Of a DNA stretch of 38,124 nucleotides, positions 16,099 through 23,967 are shown one piece after another. The stretch covers positions 1-38,124 of the forward strand of contig DAVZ01000006.1 in NCBI GenBank assembly GCA_002505765.1, in the 5' to 3' direction. Made by a program: the position numbers and the translations under genes. Under the pieces are notes generated by a model. It was not told the DNA's origin, made no database searches, and was given only the letters and a program-made list of their open reading frames with translations. How positions within the stretch are numbered: the first letter of the stretch is position 1; each line of letters starts with the position of its first letter. Source of the stretch: Methanobacterium sp. UBA176 (GTDB lineage: Archaea > Methanobacteriota > Methanobacteria > Methanobacteriales > Methanobacteriaceae).

Positions 16099-17157
16099 AT
16101 GCACATAATAGAACTGGAAAAGATTCACAAAAATTACGATGATCTCCAAGTACTTAAAGATGTTAATATGAAAATAAAAAAAGGTACAAGTACAGCACTT
16201 GTAGGTCCTACTGGCTCTGGAAAAACTGTTCTCCTTAGATTAATCAATCTACTGGAAAAGCCATCCTCTGGAACTGTATATTTTGAAGGAATTGACGCGA
16301 ATACATCCTCTAATGTGCGTTTAAAAATTAGAAGACAGATGGGAATGGTATTTCAAAAGCCGCTTGCTTTTAAATCCAGTGTTTACGATAATGTGGCCTT
16401 TGGTTTAAAAATCAGAGGAGATAAAAGAGATATTAAAAACAGAATAAAGGAAACTCTTGAAACAATTGGACTTAAGGGTTATGAAAATAGAAATGCCCTT
16501 AAATTATCTGGTGGTGAAACTCAAAGACTTGCACTTGCAAGGGCAATGATTACAGATCCTAAGTTGTTATTACTGGATGAACCTACTGCAAATCTTGACC
16601 CTATATCCACAAAGAAAATGGAAGAATTAATTCTAAAAATTAACAACGAATCCGAAACCACATTAATATTGACCACCCATAATCTATCTCAAGGCCAGAA
16701 ACTCTCTGATAGAATGGTTATATTGAATGATGGTCATATTTTACAGTCCGGAACCCCAGATGAAATATTCAGAAAGCCGAAAAACAAATTTGTGGCTGAT
16801 TTTGTTGGAATTGAAAACGTGATGAATGGAGATGCTGTAGGAGAAAATGATCTGGTTAGCATAAAAACAGATTCCATCCAGGTTTTTACGGTAACTGAAA
16901 AAAGAGGAAATGTAAATTTTAGTATAAGGCCTGATGAGATTACAATATCCAAATTAAAGATTAAAACAAGCGCGAGAAATGTTATTCAGGGCAAAGTTCA
17001 GGAGATAATTGATACAGGATCACTTATAAAGCTTATAATAAATGCTGGTGAACTATTCACTGTTTTTATAACACGTGACTCTCTTATAGATCTTGAAATT
17101 AATATAGGAACTCCTGTTTGGATGTATTTTAAAGTATCTGCAGTTCACGTGTTTTAA
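16099..17157 (+). CDS. tupC: Tungstate ABC transporter, ATPase TupC with Mop domain
   Basis: About 352 residues. The ABC ATPase domain has Walker A GPTGSGKT, Q-loop VFQKPLAF, signature LSGGETQRLALARA and Walker B LLLLDEPTA with a TTHNL H-loop. A C-terminal extension (about residues 275-352, SARNVIQGKVQEI ... VWMYFKVSAVHVF) is a Mop/TOBE oxyanion-binding domain, which in related importers mediates trans-inhibition by cytoplasmic molybdate or tungstate. AGGTGG precedes ATG codons at 16096 and 16099; spacing favours 16099, while the GTG at 16090 overlaps the site. It is convergent with the MOT1 gene, with only seven bases between the stops. Confidence 0.92.
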   Translation: MHIIELEKIHKNYDDLQVLKDVNMKIKKGTSTALVGPTGSGKTVLLRLINLLEKPSSGTVYFEGIDANTSSNVRLKIRRQMGMVFQKPLAFKSSVYDNVAFGLKIRGDKRDIKNRIKETLETIGLKGYENRNALKLSGGETQRLALARAMITDPKLLLLDEPTANLDPISTKKMEELILKINNESETTLILTTHNLSQGQKLSDRMVILNDGHILQSGTPDEIFRKPKNKFVADFVGIENVMNGDAVGENDLVSIKTDSIQVFTVTEKRGNVNFSIRPDEITISKLKIKTSARNVIQGKVQEIIDTGSLIKLIINAGELFTVFITRDSLIDLEINIGTPVWMYFKVSAVHVF

Positions 17158-17164
17158 TTTATTC

Positions 17165-18274
17165 TTATTTTCCATCAGGATACATTCTTTTAATGGCATA
17201 ATGGCTGATTATTCCTGCAACAAATCCCACTGCCATATTTATCAGAAGTGAACCAGCAACAGTAATAATAAGTGGAATAATGGATTTTTCAACTTTAAGT
17301 TCTTTAACAAACTTTAACAAACCAAAACTTACCATAATCATCATAGCGCCAATTATCGCCCCTGGAAATCCTTTAAATAGAACAGCTATTGACCCTGCAA
17401 AGAAAAGTCCTAAAATGATGTAAATAAGACCCTCCATAATATTTGCTCCTCCAGTTCTTGCACCAAAATAGTATTGACCTGCAAGACCTCCTGCACCGTG
17501 ACATAAGGGCATGCCACCAAAAAAGGGTAGCGTAATATTCATTATACCAATATTTAATGCTATTTTCTTTTCTGTCACTGCCCTTTCTGGAAAGTATTCC
17601 TTTATAAGATAGGCAGTTGCTATAACCGCGTTTGTAGCTGTTAAAGGTATTTGTGCAAATCCAACTGCAACAAGAGACTCCCAAACTTGATTTAGAGAGA
17701 AAGTAACCGGATGAGGGATGGTTAGTTCAGGGCCTCCTATTGCATTAAGCGTACCCTGGAAGAACATGATAATAATACCTAATATCAACAAAATAATGGC
17801 AGCAGGAGCATATCGATTATTTCTAAGGGTTATAATTATAATTACACTGATAATAGCCAATATCACTCCTCCCTGGACAAATTTAAGTGCCTCGATTGCC
17901 AGTAATAATGCCAGTGACGCCTGAATACCCTGAACCACTGATTTGGGAGTTATTCTTGCAAACCATGTCATTAAACCCGTAACTCCAATAAAAATCCAGA
18001 CAATTCCCATTGCAATTCCTGATGCATAAATCAGTGATGGATCCCATCCTGATGCAATTGCAAAAACTGCAAGGGCTTTCATAGGTTCAATGGGCATGGG
18101 TATTTTAAAGTACAAACCGGTAATAATGGTTGCAATACCCATCATGACCAGAAATCCAGCGGGATCCAGACCACAAACCACAATATAACCTATTGCTAAT
18201 GGAATAAGTGTTCCATAATCTCCAGTAGCTCCTGCAAGTTCCTGCAAATTGAATTCGTAATCCCTAAATTTCAT
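17165..18274 (-). CDS. MOT1-type molybdate/sulfate permease
   Basis: A 369-residue protein with about ten transmembrane helices. It carries the two signature stretches of the MOT1 molybdate transporter family: an N-terminal LAGATGDYGTLIPLAIG and PMPIEPMKALAVFAIA, plus PLCHGAGGLAGQYYFGARTGG in the second half. MOT1 proteins of plants and algae are high-affinity molybdate transporters; prokaryotic members are usually annotated as sulfate/molybdate permeases. It is the last gene of a four-gene minus-strand operon, 32 bases after the ABC ATPase, whose promoter has the same operator as the Mo/W-associated genes. The context favours molybdate or tungstate over sulfate. Confidence 0.88.
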   Translation of the reverse strand: MKFRDYEFNLQELAGATGDYGTLIPLAIGYIVVCGLDPAGFLVMMGIATIITGLYFKIPMPIEPMKALAVFAIASGWDPSLIYASGIAMGIVWIFIGVTGLMTWFARITPKSVVQGIQASLALLLAIEALKFVQGGVILAIISVIIIITLRNNRYAPAAIILLILGIIIMFFQGTLNAIGGPELTIPHPVTFSLNQVWESLVAVGFAQIPLTATNAVIATAYLIKEYFPERAVTEKKIALNIGIMNITLPFFGGMPLCHGAGGLAGQYYFGARTGGANIMEGLIYIILGLFFAGSIAVLFKGFPGAIIGAMMIMVSFGLLKFVKELKVEKSIIPLIITVAGSLLINMAVGFVAGIISHYAIKRMYPDGK

Positions 18275-18306
18275 AATAATTAATTAATTTTTTAAATGTA
18301 ATCCTA

Positions 18307-19092
18307 TTATTTTATCTTTAAAGGAACGCATGCCCTTCTATGGACCATATCAGCAATTTTTACCCTAATACCATAGGCAATTTCCATGTTTTCTTCAGTT
18401 ATGACCTCCTCCGGAGTACCAATATCAATAAAACTTTTTCCTTTCATTATTGCCACTTTATTTGAGGATATGAAGGCATGATCTGGAAAATGAGAAGACA
18501 TTACCACCGAAAAACCATTTTCAGCCAATTTTTCAATAATATGGAGGGTGCGTATCTGATTACCAAAATCAAGATGAGAGGTGGGTTCGTCCAGAAGCAA
18601 AACATCAGGTTCCTGTGTTAGTACTCTGGCAATAAAAACAAGCTGCTGTTCTCCTCCACTAATTTCAGTATAGGGTTTATCCTTCATATGATAAATGTTG
18701 AGGGATTTTAAAGATTTTTCGGCAATTTTAAAATCTTTTTCAGATGGAGAAGAGAATATGTTAAGATGTGGTGCTCTTCCCATTAAAACAACATCAAGTA
18801 CGCTGAATGAAAATGTAGAATTATGTATTTGAGGTATATATCCTATTTTTTTTGCTATCTGGGAATGATTAAGCGAATAAATATCCCTACCATTTAAAAG
18901 AACTTTTCCTGAATCTAATTTAATCAAACCATTTAAACATTTGAGCAGGGTAGTTTTACCTGCGCCATTTGAACCTAAAATACAGAATACATCTCCTTTT
19001 TCCACTTTAAAGTTAATATCTTCAAAAACATTGTCATTTCCATTATATGAAAAGGTTCCATCTAATATTTCCATTAAATTGCTCATGACCAC
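18307..19092 (-). CDS. Type II (FecE/BtuD/MolC-like) ABC transporter ATPase
   Basis: 261 residues with Walker A GSNGAGKTT, signature ISGGEQQLVFIARVL, Walker B VLLLDEPTSHLD and H-loop MSSHFPDH. This is the ATPase subgroup of importers for iron-siderophore, cobalamin and, in the Haemophilus MolBCA system, molybdate/tungstate. Its 5' end overlaps the permease gene by ten bases. Two in-frame ATGs occur within the overlap (19092 and 19086). Because it is cotranscribed with a MOT1 permease I favour Mo/W as substrate, but an iron or cobalt chelate is possible. Confidence 0.85.
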   Translation of the reverse strand: MVMSNLMEILDGTFSYNGNDNVFEDINFKVEKGDVFCILGSNGAGKTTLLKCLNGLIKLDSGKVLLNGRDIYSLNHSQIAKKIGYIPQIHNSTFSFSVLDVVLMGRAPHLNIFSSPSEKDFKIAEKSLKSLNIYHMKDKPYTEISGGEQQLVFIARVLTQEPDVLLLDEPTSHLDFGNQIRTLHIIEKLAENGFSVVMSSHFPDHAFISSNKVAIMKGKSFIDIGTPEEVITEENMEIAYGIRVKIADMVHRRACVPLKIK

Positions 19093-20120
19093 ACCTCTTT
19101 ACTTTTCATAAGGAGATATAAAAAGAAAGGAGCACCTATAATTGCTGTTAGTATTCCAAGGGGAATTTCAGTCGTTGTAAATGTCCTGGCGATGTTATCA
19201 ATTAATAAAAGGAAAAATGCCCCCAGAATGATGCTTGCTGGTAAAAGTATTTTATGATCGGGCCCAACTATCATTCTGGCTACATGAGGTATTACAAGAC
19301 CAATCCAGCCGATAATACCACACATGCTGACTGCAGAAGCGGTGATAACAGTACAGCAAACAATTATAATTGCCTGTAATCTTTTTATGTTCACTCCAAG
19401 GGTTTGAGCTTCTTCTTCACCCATAGAAAGCACATTAAACCTCCAGCGTATCGTTAAAAGGATAAATATACCTATAAATATTGGAATTGCCATTATAATC
19501 ACATCCTGATTATTTACTGCTGCTAAACTTCCCATAAGCCAGAAAACAATTGTTTGAAGCTGTCCATAGGGATCTGCCACATATTTAATAAGGGATAGTA
19601 GCGCTCCAAAGAGTGATGCAATGGCAATTCCACATAAAACCAGTGTAAGCATTGAAGTTCCTTTAAACGCTTTTCCCAAAGAATAAGTCAAAGCAACAGC
19701 AACTAAACCCCATGCAAATGCAGAAAATTGTATCATAAGCACGCTTGCTGAAAAAAGAATGGCAATTGCTGCACCAAATCCCGCGCCGGCCGAAACACCG
19801 AGTTTATCAGGAGAAACCAGTGGATTCTGGAATAATCCCTGAAAAGATGCACCTGAAATTGATAAAGCGGCGCCAATCATCATTGCAGCCAGTATTCGAG
19901 GCAATCTTATATCAAAAATGATTGTATAAACTGCAGGAGATAAAGTGGAATTTATAAAAAATATTTTAGATGCAATAGCCATTATAACCTCATCTGGAGA
20001 TACTGGATATCTCCCCACAAGAAAAGAAATGAAAAACAGGAGAATCAGTGGAATTATCATTAATGAGGTTACTGATATTTCATGTGATGCAACTTTTTCC
20101 CTGATTTTCCATTTAAACAA
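19083..20120 (-). CDS. Type II (FecCD/BtuC/MolB-like) ABC transporter permease
   Basis: 345 residues with nine to ten transmembrane helices. FecCD signatures are clear: GASFQGLFQNPLVSPDKLGVSAGAGFGA near the N-terminus and CGIIGWIGLVIPHVARMIVGPDH near the C-terminus. It forms the membrane channel of the importer encoded by the flanking genes, ten bases after the binding-protein gene and overlapping the ATPase gene. Substrate identity cannot be read from the permease. Confidence 0.88.
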   Translation of the reverse strand: MFKWKIREKVASHEISVTSLMIIPLILLFFISFLVGRYPVSPDEVIMAIASKIFFINSTLSPAVYTIIFDIRLPRILAAMMIGAALSISGASFQGLFQNPLVSPDKLGVSAGAGFGAAIAILFSASVLMIQFSAFAWGLVAVALTYSLGKAFKGTSMLTLVLCGIAIASLFGALLSLIKYVADPYGQLQTIVFWLMGSLAAVNNQDVIIMAIPIFIGIFILLTIRWRFNVLSMGEEEAQTLGVNIKRLQAIIIVCCTVITASAVSMCGIIGWIGLVIPHVARMIVGPDHKILLPASIILGAFFLLLIDNIARTFTTTEIPLGILTAIIGAPFFLYLLMKSKEVWS

Positions 20121-20130
20121 ATTATCACCA

Positions 20131-21201
20131 TTAGAATTCTTTCAGTCCTGAAGAGCTTAAGATATCGGTAGTTTGTTCATCGGTTAGATTGTAATGATAG
20201 AAACTGGAGTAAAATTCCTTTGTAAGATTTTTCAGGTCCAGCTCTTTAAATTTATCAGGATAAAGCACTTTAGCAGTCCATGGCATGCCTATTATTGTGT
20301 TAGCCCCAGGCGGACCTTCAAACCAGTTAAAAGGTGATTGAGGTACCAGATACACCTCTTTATTTTTAACTGCGTTTATTGTTTGCCACTGAGGATTTTT
20401 ATGAATGTTGCTGTAGAATTGCTTATCACTGGTAATTATTACATCTGGATTCCACTGTAAAATCAGTTCCATTGAAATTCCTACACCTCCCTTTGTTATA
20501 GGGGCTTGAACGACGTTAATTCCTCCGCAAATGTTTATGAGATTAACATGCTGGGCACCGGGAGCAAATGTTTTTAAACCGTTTGGATCCTTTGCATAGT
20601 AGACTTTTTTCTTTTCATTTTCAGGAATTGTCGACACTGTACTATTTACAAGATTTAAAACTTTATTATAAAAATCTATGAGTTTATCCGCATTTTCTGG
20701 TTCTCCAAGCACATCACCTAAAAAATTAATTGAATGGACTATGCTGGTCAAATTGTTATCTCCCTCAACATCAATTGCTGGGATCTGGCCAAATTTTTGT
20801 TGTATCTTGTTAACATCTTCTATAGTGCCCCCATGGCCTATTAAAATAATATCTGGATTTGAAGAGATGATTGATTCATAATTAGCATCTTTTTTACCTC
20901 CCCCATATACAGGAAGGTTTTTATATTTATCAGGCAGGTACATATTTTCTTCATCGGATCTTTGGGTGTCCCAGCCTACCATTTTATCAGGAGCAAACAT
21001 GTAAAGCTGTACCGTGGTTGAAGAACTGAGCGAATAAACACTGTTTATTTCTGCAGGTACTTCCACTTTTCTTCCAAGCATATCAGTAATTTGGTTTCCT
21101 GAACTTGATTTTGGTCCCTGATAAGTGAGGAATGTACCTACGATCCCAGTGACCGTGATAATTGAAATTATAACTACAACTAATGTTTTTTTATTTTTCA
21201 T
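20131..21201 (-). CDS. Type II ABC importer substrate-binding protein (MolA/BtuF/FepB-like)
   Basis: 356 residues. An N-terminal hydrophobic helix (residues 5-26) without a lipobox cysteine anchors or exports it. The two-lobed fold of the cluster A-II binding proteins is recognisable: ITDMLGRKVEVPAEINSVYSL, then SSNPDIILIGHGG, and in lobe two LQWNPDVIITSDKQF and NKEVYLVPQSPFNWFEGPPG. It is the first gene of a four-gene operon ending in a MOT1 molybdate permease and preceded by the regional operator. Molybdate or tungstate (as in Haemophilus MolA) is therefore the leading candidate; many database annotations for such proteins would say iron complex. Confidence 0.83.
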   Translation of the reverse strand: MKNKKTLVVVIISIITVTGIVGTFLTYQGPKSSSGNQITDMLGRKVEVPAEINSVYSLSSSTTVQLYMFAPDKMVGWDTQRSDEENMYLPDKYKNLPVYGGGKKDANYESIISSNPDIILIGHGGTIEDVNKIQQKFGQIPAIDVEGDNNLTSIVHSINFLGDVLGEPENADKLIDFYNKVLNLVNSTVSTIPENEKKKVYYAKDPNGLKTFAPGAQHVNLINICGGINVVQAPITKGGVGISMELILQWNPDVIITSDKQFYSNIHKNPQWQTINAVKNKEVYLVPQSPFNWFEGPPGANTIIGMPWTAKVLYPDKFKELDLKNLTKEFYSSFYHYNLTDEQTTDILSSSGLKEF

Positions 21202-21237
21202 ATCTATCCCTTAAATTCTCTGTCAGATATTCTCTTT

Positions 21238-21263
21238 GTGACATGAATTAATAAACATATTGA
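21238..21263 (-). promoter_or_regulatory. Operator copy C upstream of the MolABC-like/MOT1 operon
   Basis: Read on the minus strand it is TCAATATG-TTTATTAATT-CATGTCAC, with the same 8-10-8 geometry and TATA-containing spacer as the dyad at 9806. Six of eight right-half and seven of eight left-half bases match. The transcript start would lie about 25 bp downstream, leaving a short leader before the ATG at 21201. Confidence 0.72.
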
Positions 21264-21323
21264 TGTAATAAATTTATACTTAAATCAGATTAATCTAAAT
21301 AATTAGACTAATAGCAACCTTAA

Positions 21324-21349
21324 AAGATACGTATATATATGCATATCTC
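21324..21349 (+). promoter_or_regulatory. Degenerate operator-like element before the DUF11 gene
   Basis: AAGATACG-TATATATATG-CATATCTC keeps the 8-10-8 spacing; the inner dyad GATACG / CATATC has one mismatch. The right half matches six of eight operator bases, the left five of eight. It lies 106 bases before the start codon. Confidence 0.4.
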
Positions 21350-21454
21350 AAATAGTAGTAATGGAAATAATGAAGAATGCACTTAATACGTATATTTCCT
21401 TGGACAAATAGAACTAATGCTAATAAATCCTGATATAATTAGGAGAGGACTATA

Positions 21455-22237
21455 ATGAACATTAAATCAATTATCCCAATATTTTTAGTGTTTTTGTTGA
21501 TATTATCAACCGCAGGTGCTGCATTTGCTGCTGCTGATGCAACAATAAGTGTTGCATTTGATAAAGACAATGTAAAAGTTGGAGATAAGGTAAACATGAT
21601 AGTAACCATAACAAACACTGGAGATCAGGATTTAAATAGCATATTTGTTTTAGCTCCCCTTCCAGATGGATTAAAATTTTTGATGAGCGTAACAGGAACC
21701 TCAAAAAATCTTTATAATCCAGATACAGGAGTATGGCAGGTGGATAACCTGAGACTTACTTCTAAAGGTGGAGGGGTGAAAAAAATAACCATAACTGCTG
21801 AAGTGCTTCCTTCACTTAAAGGTAAACAAATAAGTACCTATGCAAAATATACTAACATTGCTTATGGAGATCCTCCCATATCAATCATAGGCCAGGTAAG
21901 CCAGGCCAATTCTAATACTTTAACCATAAGTGGTGATGAAATTGATAGCAGTGCCACTGATAAAATTGATACCAGTGACACTATAAATGTCCCCCCTATC
22001 ATCGATTCAGATACAAAAAATACTCTAAAGAAAGTAATTAAGAATACTACAAAATCTTCGGGTGGAGTAGGATCCGGGGAAAATTCAAATCATCCAGCAA
22101 AAAAAACAGCCTACGAAGTTTCCAGTACAAACTCTTCAGATAGTTCTAAAGATCAAAATACAATATACGCCATCATAGGGGGATTAATAATAGCCATCCT
22201 TATCGTAATCGGTTATTTCAAAGGAGTCAAAAGTTAA
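21455..22237 (+). CDS. Secreted DUF11-domain protein with C-terminal membrane anchor
   Basis: 260 residues: signal peptide (IIPIFLVFLLILSTAGAAFA), one DUF11 beta-sandwich domain (about residues 28-145; VSFDKDNVKVGDKVNM-like start, then ITNTGDQDLNSIFVLAPLPDGLKF), a Ser/Thr/Asn-rich probably glycosylated linker, and a C-terminal helix (AIIGGLIIAILIVIGYF) with a short basic tail. DUF11 domains are common in surface proteins of methanogens. An AGGAG site precedes the ATG. The decayed MotA/ExbB and DUF2149 genes follow on the same strand, so it may once have been part of that membrane system. Confidence 0.78.
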   Translation: MNIKSIIPIFLVFLLILSTAGAAFAAADATISVAFDKDNVKVGDKVNMIVTITNTGDQDLNSIFVLAPLPDGLKFLMSVTGTSKNLYNPDTGVWQVDNLRLTSKGGGVKKITITAEVLPSLKGKQISTYAKYTNIAYGDPPISIIGQVSQANSNTLTISGDEIDSSATDKIDTSDTINVPPIIDSDTKNTLKKVIKNTTKSSGGVGSGENSNHPAKKTAYEVSSTNSSDSSKDQNTIYAIIGGLIIAILIVIGYFKGVKS

Positions 22238-22281
22238 TATCCTAATTTTCATTTTCATGATGATCTAATGGCCGTAGAAGA

Positions 22282-22880
22282 ATGTTAAGCAAAATATTAC
22301 ATGCTATCTCACAAGGACTTCTATATTCAGTATTATTGGCCTTTTAACCTATGGGAATATTCTATCATAACCATTGGAAGCCTTTTATACGAATACTGCC
22401 ACAGAATGAAAATTGATGTTAAGCAAATTGAAGCTATGGTCTTGTCCATCTAAAATCCCGATCCTTCGGAAATATCAGAGGTTCTGGAAGCCCGGTAATT
22501 TATCAGAAATCATAGAAACATGCTTATGGATTTAGTAAACAGTCCTGAAATAGATCCCGTATCTAGAAAAGAATTAGCTCGAAAGTTAATTGAAAATGAA
22601 GAGCTAAAGCTGCTAAACATCTTGAAAAAACCGATATAATAACCAGATTAGGTCCTACTTTTGGCTTAATGGGTATTTTAATCCCTATGGAGCCATATTT
22701 AGCTGCTTAAATAATGGAGACGTTCAATAACTCGCTAATGCAAAAATAATAGCATTGATACCACAGTGATGGGTCTTGATGCTGGTGGAATTGCCTATGT
22801 GATTTCAAAGGTTCGAAGAAGGTAGTATGAAGAGCAGATTTTAAAAGCTCTTGCAGAATCTGTCCTCGAGGTGATGAAAA
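22282..22880 (+). pseudogene. Decayed MotA/TolQ/ExbB-family proton channel gene
   Basis: No single frame is open, but pieces of one protein appear in order across frames: MLSKILHAISQGLLYSVLLAF from the ATG at 22282, then IITIGSLLYEYCHRMKID, then PSEISEVLEAR-like residues, then ITRLGPTFGLMGILIPMEP, and MGLDAGGIAYVISKVRRR before the end. The LGPxxGLMGxLIP and TTVxGLxxxxIAYVISK segments are diagnostic of archaeal MotA/TolQ/ExbB channels. Several frameshifts and in-frame stops separate them. Sequencing error is unlikely to explain so many lesions. Confidence 0.82.
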
Positions 22881-23217
22881 ATGCTCCAAATACCTGAGCG
22901 CAGATTATTCAATAGTTCAGTTCATGAAGATCCCATGGCTGGCTCTGCTAATATTGTAGATGCAATGCTGGTGCTCTCAGTGGGTTTTCTTATTTTTCTC
23001 GTTCTCTCCTGGAATATACAAAGCGTAGTATTCGCCGATATGACGGTTGAAAGAAAAGGAAACAATGCAGACCATAAAATAGGTTGCAGAGATTTAAATG
23101 GGTAAAGAAGTGAATAAAACTCCTCAAACATCTTCTGGTTCAGGAGAGGGCTTTACAGAAATACGAATAGTTTATAAATACTCAAAAACGGGCAAGCTCA
23201 CAATGGTTACAAATTAA
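22881..23217 (+). pseudogene. Frameshifted DUF2149 (ExbD-like partner) gene
   Basis: From the ATG at 22881 the frame encodes RRLFNSSVHEDPMAGSANI then a single transmembrane segment (VDAMLVLSVGFLIFLVLSW), as in DUF2149 proteins, and stops at about 23105. The expected C-terminus continues in another frame from about 23099: SGSGEGFTEIRIVYKYSKTG then KLTMVTN with a TAA at 23215-23217. One frameshift therefore splits the gene. It follows the decayed MotA/ExbB gene, the usual neighbour of DUF2149 in methanogens. Confidence 0.78.
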
Positions 23218-23228
23218 GGAGGTTTAAA

Positions 23229-23930
23229 ATGATCTATGTATGTGTTGATGATACCGATAATCTTAAATCACGGGGAACAGGCCAGCTTGCCCGTACAATT
23301 GCAGGGAAACTTTCAAAAAATTATTCTGTACTTGGAGTTACCAGGCATCAGCTATATGTGCACCCTGACATTCCATTTACATCCCACAATAGCTGTGCAG
23401 TTATCCATATAGAAAGTGACGACAAGGAACAGATTGATAATATTTTTGAGACTGCTAAGAAGGAAATATATGATGATTTTATTGAAGGAAGTGATCCTGG
23501 ACTTTCTGTAGCACTTGATAGTCAGATTTTACCATCACTCATTGCTTATGCTAAAGATGCTAAAGATACGGTTTTAACCCAGGAAAAAGCAAGAACCCTT
23601 GCCAGAAATCTGAATATTCGCCTTGAAGGTCTTGGCGGGTCAGAAGATGGAGTTATAGGATCTATGGCTGGACTTGGGCTGGCTTTTGCTGGAAATGATG
23701 GTAGATTTTTACAAATTGGCAATATTAGAGACTTATTAGGGCCCCAACCTGTGGAAAAATTGATAAATGCAGGTATAGACGCCGTATATACCCTCAATGG
23801 ACAATTAGTAACTGAAGGTATAATATTTAATGATGAGAATAAGTCGGTGAAACCATGTCCGGTTAAGGGGAAATGTATCCTTTTTGTTGATGAAAATGAA
23901 GGACGGTTAGTTGCCGTTAAAAGAAACTAA
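23229..23930 (+). CDS. TiaS-like N-terminal-domain protein
   Basis: 233 residues. The start, MIYVCVDDTDNLKSRGTGQLARTIA, and GVTRHQLYVHPDIPFTSHNSC resemble the nucleotide-handling N-terminal region of TiaS (tRNA-Ile2 agmatinylcytidine synthetase), which begins with a DDTD motif and has a TRHxxxxPxIPxxTHNS stretch. The OB-fold and zinc-ribbon parts of TiaS are missing, so it is not the tRNA enzyme itself. Five cysteines occur, including CPVKGKC near the C-terminus. AAGGAGG precedes the ATG, 12 bases after the DUF2149 remnant, so it was probably in the same operon. It stays intact while its partners decayed. Confidence 0.68.
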   Translation: MIYVCVDDTDNLKSRGTGQLARTIAGKLSKNYSVLGVTRHQLYVHPDIPFTSHNSCAVIHIESDDKEQIDNIFETAKKEIYDDFIEGSDPGLSVALDSQILPSLIAYAKDAKDTVLTQEKARTLARNLNIRLEGLGGSEDGVIGSMAGLGLAFAGNDGRFLQIGNIRDLLGPQPVEKLINAGIDAVYTLNGQLVTEGIIFNDENKSVKPCPVKGKCILFVDENEGRLVAVKRN

Positions 23931-23952
23931 AATTCATTTAATAAATAAAATT

Positions 23953-23967
23953 GGAGGATTATCCTCC
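23953..23967. terminator. Hairpin between convergent genes, overlapping the PKD-gene stop
   Basis: GGAGGA-TTA-TCCTCC forms a 6-bp stem; the loop is the stop codon of the minus-strand PKD gene. T-rich sequence follows on both strands, so it may terminate in both directions. Confidence 0.65.

Noticed and set aside
17373..17684. Cysteine-rich minus-strand frame of 103 residues
   Set aside because: It overlaps the MOT1 gene in another frame and has no independent support.
22707..22889. Minus-strand frame of 60 residues and other short frames in 22.2-23.2 kb
   Set aside because: They are shadows of the decayed MotA/DUF2149 genes, whose residues appear in order on the plus strand.
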